Source: Nocardioides ganghwensis
Lineage (GTDB): Bacteria > Actinomycetota > Actinomycetes > Propionibacteriales > Nocardioidaceae
Direction: 5' to 3'
DNA: 64,000 nucleotides
NCBI RefSeq assembly: GCF_014779655.1
Contig: NZ_JACXYX010000009.1
Location: forward strand, 1-64,000
Positions within the stretch are counted from its first letter, which is position 1. Each line of letters begins with the position of its first letter. Positions 15,572 to 24,848 of the stretch are shown piece by piece. The position numbers and the translations under genes were made by a program. The notes under the pieces were generated by a model. The model ran no database searches, had not been told where the DNA came from, and saw only the letters and a program-made list of their open reading frames with translations.

Positions 15572-16444
15572 GTGACGACGACCTGGTTCGCCTCCGCCGA
15601 CGACGCGACCACCCGCCTGAGCGAGGCCGGCTACCTCACCGACGACGCGACCGCGCTCACGGCCTACCTCGCCGGCGCGCTGGAGAAGCCGCTGCTGGTC
15701 GAGGGACCGGCCGGCGTCGGCAAGACGGAGCTGGCCAAGGCGGTGGCGCGGTCGACGGGCGCGGAGCTGGTGCGGCTGCAGTGCTACGAGGGCCTCGACG
15801 AGGCGCGCGCCCTCTACGAGTGGAACTACAAGAAGCAGCTGCTGCGCATCCAGGCGTCCCAGGGCGACGCCGCGTGGAGCGAGGTGCACGACGACATCTT
15901 CACCGAGGAGTTCCTGCTCACCCGGCCGCTGCTCAGCGCGATCCGGCGCGACGAGCCGACGGTCCTGCTGGTCGACGAGGTCGACAAGACCGACGTCGAG
16001 GTCGAGGGCCTGCTGCTCGAGGTGCTCAGCGACTTCCAGGTCACGATCCCCGAGCTCGGCACCGTCACCGCCACCCGACGACCCTTCGTCGTGCTCACCT
16101 CCAACGCAAGCCGCGAGCTCTCCGAGGCGGTGAAGCGTCGCTGCCTGTTCCTCCACCTCGGCTATCCCGACGCCGAGCGCGAGCGGGCGATCGTCACCAG
16201 CCAGGTCCCCGGCCTCGACGACCGGGTCGTCGCCCAGCTCGTCGACGTCGTCGTACGCCTGCGCGAGCTCGAGCTCAAGAAGGCACCGTCGATCGCGGAG
16301 TCGGTCGACTGGGCTCGCACGCTGGTCGCCCTGGAGATCGGCGACCTGGACGAGGCCACCGTCGCCCGCACGCTGGGGGTCGTGCTCAAGCACGCCTCCG
16401 ACCAGCAGCGGGCCGTCAAGGAGCTCAAGCTGGCCTTGTCATGA
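15572..16444 (+). CDS. MoxR-family AAA+ ATPase
   Basis: 290 residues. Walker A is GPAGVGKTELAKA (about 47-59), Walker B LLVDEVDKTD, sensor 1 VLTSNASRELSEAVKRRC, and the arginine-rich lid follows. MoxR ATPases act as chaperones that mature or insert cofactors into partner complexes together with von Willebrand A proteins. The GTG start lacks a ribosome site but lies 6 bases after TAGGCT, so the mRNA is probably leaderless. Its stop overlaps the next start as ATGA, so it forms a strict pair with the VWA gene. Confidence 0.9.
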   Translation: MTTTWFASADDATTRLSEAGYLTDDATALTAYLAGALEKPLLVEGPAGVGKTELAKAVARSTGAELVRLQCYEGLDEARALYEWNYKKQLLRIQASQGDAAWSEVHDDIFTEEFLLTRPLLSAIRRDEPTVLLVDEVDKTDVEVEGLLLEVLSDFQVTIPELGTVTATRRPFVVLTSNASRELSEAVKRRCLFLHLGYPDAERERAIVTSQVPGLDDRVVAQLVDVVVRLRELELKKAPSIAESVDWARTLVALEIGDLDEATVARTLGVVLKHASDQQRAVKELKLALS

Positions 16445-17823
16445 CTCTTCTCGACACCCACATCGGCTTCGTGGAGGCACTGCGCTCCGCGGGGCTGTCG
16501 GTGTCGCTCGCCGAGGGCCTCGACGCGATCAGCGCGCTCGAGAAGGTGCAGTGGCACGACCGCGAGACCGTGCGCGCCGCGTACGCCGCGACGCTGGTGA
16601 AAAGGCAGCCGCAGCGGGTCACCTTCGACGCCGTCTTCGACATCTGGTTCCCGCGGCTCATCGGCAGCGGGGTCGCGGGGGACGGGCTCGAGCCGGTCGC
16701 CGGGCCGCCGGACACCGGCCCGCAGCTGGAGCGCTTCCGTGAGGCGCTCGCCGACGCCCTGGCCTCTGGCGACGTGCAGGCGCTGCAGGACCTCGCGGTC
16801 GAGGCGGTGGCGCGGTTCGGTGCGATGCCGGGCCGGGGGCCGGGGCTGTCGAGCTGGTCGGCCTACACCTCGCTCCAGCGGGTCTCGCCGGCCGAGCTGG
16901 TGGAGCGCCTGGTGCGCGGCCTGCTGGCCGAGGGGATGGACCCCGACCAGGCCGAGCGGACCGCGGGACGGCGCGTCGGCGACTTCACCAGGCTGGTCGA
17001 GGGTGACGCCCGCCGGCGGATCGCGGAGGAGAAGGGCCCCGAGCACGTGGCCGCCGTGACCGTCCGGCCGACCATCGACCGCCTCGACTTCACCGCGGCC
17101 CGCCGCAGCGACCTCGAGGAGATGCGCCGCGAGATCTATCCCCTCGCCCGCCGGCTCGCCGCCCGCCTCACCAAGGAGCAGCACGCGCGGCGGCGCGGAC
17201 CCCTCGACGTACGCCGCACCGTCCGCGCCTCGATCGCCACGGGCGGGGTGCCGCTCGAGACCCACCACCGGCCCAGGCGGCCGCACCGCACCGACCTCGT
17301 GGTGCTGTGCGACGTGAGCGGCTCGGTCGCCAGCTTCGCGCAGTTCACCCTCATGCTGGTGTTCGCGCTGCGCGAGGCCTTCAGCGGCGTCCGCGCGTTC
17401 ACGTTCGTCGACGACGTCGTCGAGGTGAGCGACACCTTCCGGCCCGGCGCCGACGTGGTCGAGGTGATGGAGTCACTGGCGACCAGCATCTCGCAGGCGG
17501 CGCTGTGGGGACGGACCAACTACGGCAGGGCGCTGACCCGCTTCGCCGAGGAGCACGGGGACGCGATCGGGCCGCGGTCGTCGCTGCTGGTGCTGGGGGA
17601 CGGTCGGTCGAACTACAGCGACCTCGCCCTGCCCGTCCTGGCGGACCTCGCCGGCCGGGCGCGCCACGCGTGGTGGCTCAACCCCGAGCACCCGCGCCAC
17701 TGGGGCACGGGGGACAGTGCGGCCGACCGGTACGGCGAGGTGGTGCCGATGGTGGAGTGCCGCAACCTCGCCCAGCTCGGCGAGTTCGTGCACGAGGTCG
17801 TCCAGCCTCACCCGGCCAGGTAG
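16441..17823 (+). CDS. CoxE-like von Willebrand factor A domain protein
   Basis: 460 residues, starting in the ATGA overlap with moxR. The N-terminal half (about 1-270) is helical and family-specific. The C-terminal VWA domain (about 275-440) carries the metal-binding MIDAS motif DVSGS (within LVVLCDVSGSVASF). Together with the MoxR ATPase it should form a metallochaperone- or assembly-type complex, as CoxD/CoxE do for CO dehydrogenase. No CO dehydrogenase genes are in the window, so the client is unknown. The last 16 bases overlap the convergent gene at 17808. Confidence 0.85.
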   Translation: MTLLDTHIGFVEALRSAGLSVSLAEGLDAISALEKVQWHDRETVRAAYAATLVKRQPQRVTFDAVFDIWFPRLIGSGVAGDGLEPVAGPPDTGPQLERFREALADALASGDVQALQDLAVEAVARFGAMPGRGPGLSSWSAYTSLQRVSPAELVERLVRGLLAEGMDPDQAERTAGRRVGDFTRLVEGDARRRIAEEKGPEHVAAVTVRPTIDRLDFTAARRSDLEEMRREIYPLARRLAARLTKEQHARRRGPLDVRRTVRASIATGGVPLETHHRPRRPHRTDLVVLCDVSGSVASFAQFTLMLVFALREAFSGVRAFTFVDDVVEVSDTFRPGADVVEVMESLATSISQAALWGRTNYGRALTRFAEEHGDAIGPRSSLLVLGDGRSNYSDLALPVLADLAGRARHAWWLNPEHPRHWGTGDSAADRYGEVVPMVECRNLAQLGEFVHEVVQPHPAR

Positions 17824-19136
17824 CCGAGGTCCTGCATCCGGGTGATCTCGGCGCGCAGCTCGGGGTGCTCCGCGGTGTCGGCGGCCTTCGCCCCGGCGAC
17901 GTAGAGCGGAGTGCCCTCCGCGTCTCCGCCGTCGAAGACGACCGTGAGCCGGTTGGCGGTCCGGGCGTTGATCAGCGAGCCGAGCAGCGCCACGGGGTCG
18001 GAGCGGTCCTCCAGGGACAGCACGCGGGTGGCCTCCGGGATGCGCGGCACCTGGGCCGACGGGGCGCCGGCGGTGACGACCTGGTCGACGACGAAGCGGT
18101 CGGACGCGGCGGTCGCCGCGATCTCGGCGGCGATCGTCCCGCCCGAGGCCGAGCCGACGAGCATCACCCGGGCGTCGTCCTCGGTCACGGCCTGCTCGAT
18201 CGCCCGGATGACGTGACCCGCCGACGTCGTCGGGTCGGCCCCCACGAGGCGCAGCCGGCCGGGCTCGTGGCCGATCGTGCCGGGAAGGTAGGCGATGTAG
18301 CGACCGGCACCGACCCGCTGCACGCTGATCCGTCGGTCCTCGGCCAGCAGGTTGGCCATCAGCTCCTCGAGCGAGCGCGGCGCTGCGCCGGCGCGGGTGC
18401 CGACCTCGGCCTCCGGCTCGCTGGCCTCGACGAAGGAGCCGGCGGAGTCGCGGAAGGCGGAGACGGCGTCGGTGCCGAACGGCTCCACGCCGATGGCGCG
18501 CAGGCCGCCGCGCGCGGCGTGGCTGGCCTGGTCGGAGGCCAGCACGCCCGCGGTGAGCAGCGAGCGCATGTGCAGGCCGTCGAGCAGGCCACCGCCGCCC
18601 GAGAGGTGGTCCATCAGGTCGGGGTTGTTCTCGGCGAGCTCGTTGAGGTAGGCCGTGACGCCGTCGCGATCGAGCGTGTCGGTCTCGATGAGGCCGGCAC
18701 TGACGATCGCTCCACCGAGGGCGACCTCGGGTGCGAGGTAGCCGATGGCGCGGCCGGCGATGGACCCGAGCGTCTTGTAGGCGGCCTCCTGGAGCTCGTC
18801 GATCCAGCGGTAGGTCAGCACCGTGGCGCGTACGACGAGGGCGTCGGCGTCGAGCTCGACGGAGCGGGTGAGCAGGCCGTGCTTGCCGGTGGTGGCGGCG
18901 CGGATGTCCTCCTCCGCCTGACCCCACGTGGCCCTCGACAGCTCGGCAGTGTCGACCACGTCGTCGTCGCCGAGGATCTCGGTGCCGAGCCGGGCGCGGG
19001 TGCGCATCTCGTTGCCCGAGGAGTCGAAGAGGTCGGCCAGCGCGAGCATCTGGTCGTACTTGTCGGCGGCGACGCTCGCCGAGGAGTCCTCGGGGGCGTC
19101 GGCGGCGTGGGTGCGGGGGATGTCGAGGTCGCTCAC
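17808..19136 (-). CDS. Alpha/beta-hydrolase-like protein linked to an ESX module
   Basis: 442 residues, no signal peptide. The first 120 residues include KYDQMLALADLFDSSGNEMRTRA, helical and reminiscent of ESX-exported helical hairpins. A C-terminal part (about 250-442) has a nucleophile-elbow-like VMLVGSASGGTIAAEIAA and a strand/helix pattern of alpha/beta hydrolases. Substrate and activity are unknown. The GTG start overlaps the EspG-like stop (GTGA), so it is translated with the two upstream genes. It ends in a 16-base overlap with the convergent VWA gene. I consider it a candidate type VII substrate or effector. Confidence 0.6.
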   Translation of the reverse strand: MSDLDIPRTHAADAPEDSSASVAADKYDQMLALADLFDSSGNEMRTRARLGTEILGDDDVVDTAELSRATWGQAEEDIRAATTGKHGLLTRSVELDADALVVRATVLTYRWIDELQEAAYKTLGSIAGRAIGYLAPEVALGGAIVSAGLIETDTLDRDGVTAYLNELAENNPDLMDHLSGGGGLLDGLHMRSLLTAGVLASDQASHAARGGLRAIGVEPFGTDAVSAFRDSAGSFVEASEPEAEVGTRAGAAPRSLEELMANLLAEDRRISVQRVGAGRYIAYLPGTIGHEPGRLRLVGADPTTSAGHVIRAIEQAVTEDDARVMLVGSASGGTIAAEIAATAASDRFVVDQVVTAGAPSAQVPRIPEATRVLSLEDRSDPVALLGSLINARTANRLTVVFDGGDAEGTPLYVAGAKAADTAEHPELRAEITRMQDLGYLAG

Positions 19137-20083
19137 GTGGACGGCTCCTCTCGGCGGGTGACCTGGGCCAGGACGGGCGCGAGCTCGGTGGCCAGGTCGT
19201 CGGGGTCCACCCGTACGACGGCGACGCGGGCGACGTCGTCGTGGCGGGGGGTCAGGGAGTGCCAGCCGTCCTTGAGCAGCACCCAGGACACGACGCCGAC
19301 CGACGTCGTGGCGTGCTCGGAGACCTCGGCGGCGAGGATGCGCAGGCGCCCGCGGCTCTCCGCGTGCACCGCCGACACGGTGGCAGCGGCCTCGGCGTCA
19401 CCGAGCGCGTCGCCGTCGGCGACGACCGCGCCGCCGGACTGGCCGACGAGCACCGGGACGAGGTCGGAGCGGCCCGACCGCAGGGCCTCGCCGACGGCGT
19501 CGGCGAGCGCGTAGGGGACGTCGAGGACCTCCGGCACCTGGGAGGGGCCGATGGGCAGGTCCTCCGGAGGGGCGGTGACGCGAGCGAGCTCGGTGGTCCA
19601 CTGCTCCACCGGGAACCAGGCGAGCTCGAAGACGATGCCGTCGCACGTGGACAGGCTCGCGACGGCGCTGCCGGCCTGGCGGTGCCAGGCCTTCACCTGC
19701 GTGGCGCCCGCGGCGACGTCGACGTCGAGCGCGAGCCGGGGCGTCGCCAGCAGGCCGACCGCGCCCACGACGCCCGGGTCGGCGCCGTCGTCGGTCACCA
19801 GGCCGCGGCGTCGCAGCGTCTCGTGCGGGTCGTGCAGCGTACGGAGCGCCTCGGAGTAGGCGGTGTCCTCGACGGCGCCGCGACCCTGGCCGAGGCGACC
19901 CGAGAGGGAGCCGGCGCTGCTGGACTCGTCGGCGTCGGGCTGCACGTCGAACGGCAGGGGGGCGCCGCCGGCGAGCTCGGCCACGAGCCGCAGCTCGGGC
20001 AGGGTGAGGGCCAGGCGCCGGGCCATCCCGTCCAGGAAGCTGGTCGGTGGCGCGGGGGGCGTGGTCAGGTCGATGGTCACCAT
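19133..20083 (-). CDS. EspG-like ESX secretion-associated protein
   Basis: 316 residues. The overall pattern (LPELRLVAELAGG at the N-terminus, a central SLSTCDGIVFELAWFPVEQW, and C-terminal WVLLKDGWHSLTP followed by VRVDPDDLATELAPVLAQV) is that of EspG family chaperones. These hold type VII substrates soluble and deliver them to the ESX machinery. The ATG lies one base after the stop of the WXG-like gene, and its own stop overlaps the next start by GTGA. In mycobacteria EspG serves PE/PPE pairs; none is present here, so its partners are probably the two neighbouring products. Confidence 0.7.
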   Translation of the reverse strand: MVTIDLTTPPAPPTSFLDGMARRLALTLPELRLVAELAGGAPLPFDVQPDADESSSAGSLSGRLGQGRGAVEDTAYSEALRTLHDPHETLRRRGLVTDDGADPGVVGAVGLLATPRLALDVDVAAGATQVKAWHRQAGSAVASLSTCDGIVFELAWFPVEQWTTELARVTAPPEDLPIGPSQVPEVLDVPYALADAVGEALRSGRSDLVPVLVGQSGGAVVADGDALGDAEAAATVSAVHAESRGRLRILAAEVSEHATTSVGVVSWVLLKDGWHSLTPRHDDVARVAVVRVDPDDLATELAPVLAQVTRREEPST

Positions 20084-20084
20084 G

Positions 20085-20528
20085 TCAGAGCCCCGGGAGA
20101 GTGACGGTCAGCCAGTCCTTGTGGCCGGCGGGCGGAGGGTCGAAGGCCAGCAGGGTGGCGTCGGTCGGGTCGGTCGGGTCGCTCTCGGCGGGGGACCCGT
20201 CCGGGCCCGCGGCCTCGCTGGCCCGCGTACGGGCGTCCTCGACGAGCGCGGCGGCCTTGTGGGAGCGGACGTCGATCGCCTCCTTGAGCGTGTCGACCTC
20301 CTGGAGGTGGCGGGCCAGGGACTCGGCTGCGGTCTCGTGGTGGCCGGCGGCGGCGCGCAGGTGGTCGGCGCGCTCCTTGATGCGCTCACGCATGGCGTCG
20401 GCCGCCTTCCCGTGCCACGGGACGGCCTCGGCCTGCGCGACGAGACGGGCGGCGAGGGCGCGGATGTCGCCACCCTGCTCGCGCAGCTGCGCGACGCGCT
20501 TGCGCCCCGCTGCGGTGTCGCCGTACAT
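20085..20528 (-). CDS. WXG100-like helical protein with extended C-terminal tail
   Basis: 147 residues. Residues 1-100 form two amphipathic helices around a WHG turn (EAVPWHGKAADAMRERI), the layout of WXG100 proteins with H at the middle position. A 45-residue Pro/Asp-rich tail follows, which canonical WXG100 proteins lack. It is the first gene of the three-gene operon running to 17808 and is divergent from the antiporter gene. It is expected to be a type VII substrate or half of a substrate pair. Confidence 0.65.
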   Translation of the reverse strand: MYGDTAAGRKRVAQLREQGGDIRALAARLVAQAEAVPWHGKAADAMRERIKERADHLRAAAGHHETAAESLARHLQEVDTLKEAIDVRSHKAAALVEDARTRASEAAGPDGSPAESDPTDPTDATLLAFDPPPAGHKDWLTVTLPGL

Positions 20529-20729
20529 CGATCACACCCTTTCGTCCGTGGTCGCCTACCCGGGGACCGGGTCCGCCAAACGTCCTTCCGGCGACCTGAT
20601 TCTGCCGCAGCCGGCACTCCGACAGGTCCGCGACGGTGGCGTCCACCGCCGCCGGAGGCCGCCGTCCGGGCCGGTCGCGGCCGATAGGATCGACACCGGT
20701 CCCGAACCCGCGAGCGACACGAGGTGTGC

Positions 20730-22247
20730 ATGACGTTCGACGTCCACCAGCTCGACGTGTTCGTGCTGGTCGGAGCGGTCGTGACGCTGGCGGCGATCCT
20801 CGCCGTACGGCTGTCCGCCGGCGTCGGGCTCCCCTCGCTGCTGTTCTACCTCTTCATCGGGGTGCTGCTCGGGGAGGGCGGCCCGTTCGGGATCCAGTTC
20901 GACGACGCCCAGCTCGCCCACGCGCTCGGGTTCGGCGCCCTCGCGGTCATCCTCGCCGAGGGTGGTCTCACCACCGACTGGCGGCAGATGCGCTCGAGCG
21001 TCCGGCTCGGCATGTCCCTGGCGACGGTGGGCGTGGCGGTCTCGGTCGCCGTGGTCGCGGTCGGCGCCCACTACCTGCTCGGCCTGCCGTGGGAGCTGGC
21101 CATCCTGCTCGGCGCGATCTGCTCGCCGACGGACGCCGCCGCCGTGTTCTCGGTGCTGCGGGCCCTGCCGCTGCCCAAGCGCCTCACGGGTGCGCTCGAG
21201 GCGGAGTCCGGGCTCAACGACGCCCCCACGGTCGTCCTGGTGGGCATCATCTCCACCGGCGCGGTGGGGGAGTCGGGGCTGCTCGAGACCGGCGGCATCA
21301 TCGTCTTCGAGCTCCTCGCCGGCGGCCTCGTCGGCGCCGCGTGCGGCTTCGCGGGCGCGTGGGTGATGCGCCGGGTGGCCCTGCCGTCCTCGGGCCTCTA
21401 CCCGCTCGCGGTGCTGTGCCTGGCGTTCACCGCGTACGGCGCCGCCTCCGCCCTGCACGCCTCCGGGTTCGCCGCGATCTATGTCGCCGCGCTCATCCTC
21501 GGCAACAGCGAGCTGCCGCACCGGGTGGCGACCCGATCGTTCGCCGAGGGCGTCGCGTGGCTGGCACAGATCGGGCTGTTCGTGATGCTCGGGCTCCTGC
21601 TCTCGCCGAGCAGGATCGACCTCGACACCGTCGTGCAGGCGCTCGTGACCGGCCTCGTCCTCACGCTCGTCGCGCGTCCCCTGTCGGTGCTGGTGAGCAG
21701 CGTCGTGCAGCCGATGGCACCGCGCGACCTCGCCTTCATCTCGTGGGCGGGCCTGCGCGGCGCGGTGCCGATCGTCCTCGCCACCATCCCGCTGTCGGAG
21801 GGGGTGGAGGGCGCCGACGACCTGTTCGACATCGTCTTCGTGATGGTCGTCGTCTACACCCTCCTGACCGGGCCGACCCTGCCGTGGGTGGCGCGGCGGC
21901 TGCGGGTGGCGCGACGCTCCCAGCCGCGGGGGCTCGACGTGGAGGCCGCGCCGCTCGACAGGATCGCCGCCGACCTCCTCCAGGTGACGATCGCGCCCTC
22001 GTCGAAGATGCACGGCGTCGAGGTCGGCGAGCTGCGACTGCCGCAGGGGGCGTCCGTCTCGCTGGTGATCCGGTCCGGCGAGGTGATCGTCCCGGAGCGA
22101 CGTACGGTGCTGCGCCACGGTGACGACCTCCTGGTGGTCACGCCCCGCAAGCTGAGGGAGGCCACCGAGGCCCGGATGCGGCAGGTTTCAGAGAGCGGGC
22201 GCCTCGCGCTGTGGCTCGGCGACCCGTCGCGCCGTGACAAGGACTAG
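20730..22247 (+). CDS. CPA1-family K+(Na+)/H+ antiporter with RCK-C (TrkA_C) domain
   Basis: 505 residues from the ATG at 20730, with GAGG upstream; an in-frame GTG at 20724 is possible. About 12 membrane segments (residues 8-390) carry the family signatures GVLLGEGGPFGI, SPTDAAAVFSVL and ESGLNDAPTVVL, with the acidic transport residues of NhaP2/CvrA-type proteins. The C-terminal RCK_C domain (about 415-485) is HGVEVGELRLPQGASVSLVIRSGEVIVP. It exchanges cations for protons at the membrane. It is divergent from the ESX accessory operon. Confidence 0.88.
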   Translation: MTFDVHQLDVFVLVGAVVTLAAILAVRLSAGVGLPSLLFYLFIGVLLGEGGPFGIQFDDAQLAHALGFGALAVILAEGGLTTDWRQMRSSVRLGMSLATVGVAVSVAVVAVGAHYLLGLPWELAILLGAICSPTDAAAVFSVLRALPLPKRLTGALEAESGLNDAPTVVLVGIISTGAVGESGLLETGGIIVFELLAGGLVGAACGFAGAWVMRRVALPSSGLYPLAVLCLAFTAYGAASALHASGFAAIYVAALILGNSELPHRVATRSFAEGVAWLAQIGLFVMLGLLLSPSRIDLDTVVQALVTGLVLTLVARPLSVLVSSVVQPMAPRDLAFISWAGLRGAVPIVLATIPLSEGVEGADDLFDIVFVMVVVYTLLTGPTLPWVARRLRVARRSQPRGLDVEAAPLDRIAADLLQVTIAPSSKMHGVEVGELRLPQGASVSLVIRSGEVIVPERRTVLRHGDDLLVVTPRKLREATEARMRQVSESGRLALWLGDPSRRDKD

Positions 22248-22254
22248 CGGGGCG

Positions 22255-22758
22255 TCACTCCGAGCCGGTGGCCCGGCAGTAGGTGGCGTCGGCCTTGGCG
22301 ACGACGGACTCGACCTGCTTCTTGCGCAGCGCCTGGAACTTCTCGCCGACCACCACGACGACGCCCGGGCCCAGGGCGTCACCCTGCACGACCTCGGCCC
22401 TCTTGAACTGCCGCTTGACGAGCAGGACCGCGGGGTTCGTCGGGTCGGAGGACCAGATCTGGGTGGTGGCCGCGGGCAGGGGGGAGTCGCCGACGTCGCC
22501 CGCGACGAAGCCGCGCTCGCCGAGCTGGGCGCTCGTGGCGCCGGCGAGGCCGCTGCGCCCGCTGCCGTTGAAGACGCTGACCACGACCTGGTCGCGGCGT
22601 ACCTCCGAACCGGCCGTGACGGTCTCGTCCTCGCAGATGGCGACGGGCTCGTCCTCGGGGAACGGCTCGGTCAGCGCGGCCCAGCCCCACAGCGCCGCGA
22701 CGAGCACCAGCACGGCGAGGACCGCGAGCGTGAGGGCGGACTTGAGGGCGCCGCTCAT
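22255..22758 (-). CDS. LytR C-terminal domain protein, membrane anchored
   Basis: 167 residues, one N-terminal membrane segment (about 7-28) and an extracytoplasmic LytR_C domain (VVVSVFNGSGRSGLAGATSAQL...GFVAGDVGDSPLP...TQIW), ending CRATGSE. Proteins of this type sit in the cell envelope of actinobacteria; the domain often follows LytR-CpsA-Psr ligases but here stands alone. The ATG overlaps the stop of the upstream 98-aa gene by one base (TGATG). Confidence 0.8.
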   Translation of the reverse strand: MSGALKSALTLAVLAVLVLVAALWGWAALTEPFPEDEPVAICEDETVTAGSEVRRDQVVVSVFNGSGRSGLAGATSAQLGERGFVAGDVGDSPLPAATTQIWSSDPTNPAVLLVKRQFKRAEVVQGDALGPGVVVVVGEKFQALRKKQVESVVAKADATYCRATGSE

Positions 22759-23054
22759 CAGTCGCCCGCCTGGTGCACGCGCGCGTGCAGCACGCTGCGC
22801 TGCTGGAGCGCGGCACGCAGGGCGCGGTGCAGGCCGTCCTCGAGGTAGAGGTCGCCGCGCCACTGCACCACGTGGGCGAACAGGTCGCCGTAGAACGTGG
22901 AGTCCTCGTCGAGCAGGGTGTCGAGCCGGAGGGTGTCCTTGGTGGTCACCAGCTCGTCGAGCCGCACCTGGCGCGGGGGCAGGTCCGCCCAGCCGCGCGA
23001 GTCCAGCCCGTGGTCGGGGTAGGGCCGGCCGTCGCCCACCCGCTTGAAGATCAC
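22758..23054 (-). CDS. Conserved actinobacterial protein (often auto-labelled VapB-like)
   Basis: 98 residues from the GTG at 23054, which lies 7 bases after a TATAGT box, again a leaderless start. The sequence (VIFKRVGDGRPYPDHG, PPRQVRLDELVTTK, DSTFYGDLFAHVVQW, LYLEDGLHRALRAAL) is a compact, highly conserved protein that I recall being widespread in actinobacteria. Automated annotation sometimes calls it a VapB antitoxin. No adjacent PIN-domain toxin exists here, so a toxin-antitoxin role is not supported. It is coupled to the LytR_C gene. Confidence 0.75.
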   Translation of the reverse strand: MIFKRVGDGRPYPDHGLDSRGWADLPPRQVRLDELVTTKDTLRLDTLLDEDSTFYGDLFAHVVQWRGDLYLEDGLHRALRAALQQRSVLHARVHQAGD

Positions 23055-23111
23055 GCCCGTGACTATATCGACGCCCTCGTCGCCGTCCCACGCGCTGGTT
23101 AGGCTCGCGCC

Positions 23112-24734
23112 ATGACCGAGACGCCTGAGGCAGAGCCGACGCCGACCGAGGCCGCGCCGGAGCCGGCCGCTCCGAGCGACCCCATCTCGGAGGCCGTCGC
23201 CGCTGGCTACCGCTTCGAGGGCGCCGCCCTCGAGCTCGGCGGCCTGATGCTCGACGCGGACAACCTCGGCGACGTACGGGTCCGGATCCCGCTCGGCATG
23301 CTCAACCGCCACGGCCTCGTCGCGGGCGCCACCGGCACCGGCAAGACGAAGACCCTCCAGCTGCTCGCCGAGCAGCTCAGCGCCAACGGCGTGCCCGTCT
23401 TCGCCGCCGACATCAAGGGCGACCTGTCCGGCATCAGCGTCCCCGGCGAGCCCAGCGACAAGCTGTCGGCGCGCACGGCCAGCGTCGGGCAGGAGTGGAC
23501 GGCGACCGGCTTCCCGACGGAGTTCTACGCGATCGGCGGCCAGGGCATCGGGGTGCCCGTCCGGGTCACGATGAGCGCGTTCGGCCCGACGCTGCTGGCC
23601 AAGGTGCTCGGCCTCAACGAGACCCAGGAGTCCTCGCTGAGCCTGGTCTTCTACTACTGCGACAAGCAGGGGCTGCCGCTGCTCGACCTCGCCGACCTGC
23701 GGGCCGTCCTGCAGTACCTCACCGGCGACGAGGCAGGGAAGGCCGAGCTCAAGACGATCGGCGGGCTGTCGCCGCAGACGGCCGGGGTGATCCTGCGCGA
23801 GCTGGTGGCGTTCGAGGCGCAGGGCGCCGACGTGTTCTTCGGCGAGCCCGAGTTCGAGACCAAGGAGTTCCTGCGCACCACCGAGGACGGACGCGGCATC
23901 GTCAGCCTCCTCGAGCTGCCGAACCTCCAGGACCGGCCGGCGCTCTTCTCGACCTTCCTCATGTGGCTGCTCGCGGACCTGTTCCACGACCTGCCCGAGG
24001 AGGGCGACCTCGACAAGCCCAAGCTGGTGTTCTTCTTCGACGAGGCGCACCTGCTGTTCAACGACGCCTCCGACGCCTTCCTCGACCAGATCGCGCAGAC
24101 CGTACGCCTCATCCGCTCCAAGGGCGTGGGCGTCTTCTTCGTGACGCAGTCGCCCACCGACGTGCCCGACGAGGTGCTCGCCCAGCTCGGCTCGCGCATC
24201 CAGCACCAGCTCCGGGCGCACACGCCCAACGACGCGAAGGCGCTGAAGGCGACCGTCAACACCTACCCGACGAGCGCGTACGACGACCTCGGGGAGGTCA
24301 TCACGTCGCTGGGGATCGGCGAGGCCGTCGTCACGGTCATGAACGAGCGCGGTGCCCCGACGCCGGTCGCGTGGACCCGGCTGCGGGCGCCGGAGTCGCT
24401 GATGGACCCCGCCCCCGCCGCGGACATGGAGGCAGCCGTGGCCGCCTCGCCGCTCACCGCGAGGTACGCCGAGGCCATCGACCGCGAGTCCGCCCGCGAG
24501 CTGCTCGCCAAGAAGCTCGAGGAGGGCGCGCGCAAGGCCGCCGAGGACGCCCGCGTCAAGGAGATGGCGCGCGAGCAGAAGAACGCGCGCGTGACCGAGA
24601 AGTCGACGCGCAAGCCGGCTGCGGAACCCGACTCGATGGTGGAGACCGTCGTGAAGTCGACGGCCTTCAAGGACTTCATGCGCACCGCGGCCCGCGAGAT
24701 CGCGCGGGGGATGTTCAAGAGCGGCCGCCGCTGA
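23112..24734 (+). CDS. HerA-like ATPase (DUF853 / YjgR family)
   Basis: 540 residues. After an acidic Pro/Ala-rich N-terminus, a HerA/FtsK-type ATPase begins with Walker A GATGTGKTKTL (about 75-85). Family signatures follow: FAADIKGDLSGIS, then Walker B LVFFFDEAHLLF (about 308-319) and VGVFFVTQSPTDVP. Members resemble DNA-translocating or remodelling hexameric ATPases; YjgR function is unknown. The C-terminus is a basic coiled region (EGARKAAEDARVKEMARE). The ATG lacks a ribosome site and lies 6 bases after TAGGCT (leaderless). A terminator follows. Confidence 0.85.
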   Translation: MTETPEAEPTPTEAAPEPAAPSDPISEAVAAGYRFEGAALELGGLMLDADNLGDVRVRIPLGMLNRHGLVAGATGTGKTKTLQLLAEQLSANGVPVFAADIKGDLSGISVPGEPSDKLSARTASVGQEWTATGFPTEFYAIGGQGIGVPVRVTMSAFGPTLLAKVLGLNETQESSLSLVFYYCDKQGLPLLDLADLRAVLQYLTGDEAGKAELKTIGGLSPQTAGVILRELVAFEAQGADVFFGEPEFETKEFLRTTEDGRGIVSLLELPNLQDRPALFSTFLMWLLADLFHDLPEEGDLDKPKLVFFFDEAHLLFNDASDAFLDQIAQTVRLIRSKGVGVFFVTQSPTDVPDEVLAQLGSRIQHQLRAHTPNDAKALKATVNTYPTSAYDDLGEVITSLGIGEAVVTVMNERGAPTPVAWTRLRAPESLMDPAPAADMEAAVAASPLTARYAEAIDRESARELLAKKLEEGARKAAEDARVKEMAREQKNARVTEKSTRKPAAEPDSMVETVVKSTAFKDFMRTAAREIARGMFKSGRR

Positions 24735-24742
24735 GGCCCTGT

Positions 24743-24772
24743 CGGCAACCACCGGTCAACCGGTGGTTGCCG
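24743..24772 (+). terminator. Terminator hairpin after the HerA-like gene
   Basis: 14-bp complementary arms (CGGCAACCACCGGT and its complement) are separated by only two bases. A second, smaller hairpin (TCGGCCG/CGGCCGA) follows at 24779-24798. Because eccC converges from the right, the pair probably terminates both transcripts. Confidence 0.7.
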
Positions 24773-24848
24773 AGCTCCTCGGCCGTTGCACCGGCCGAGA
24801 AGCGCACGGAAAGGACTGTCGGCCCGCGCGGCGTACGACGCCGGGCGG

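Noticed and set aside
22758-23054. VapB antitoxin of a toxin-antitoxin pair
   Set aside because: No PIN-domain or other toxin gene is adjacent; the coupled neighbour is a LytR_C envelope protein.
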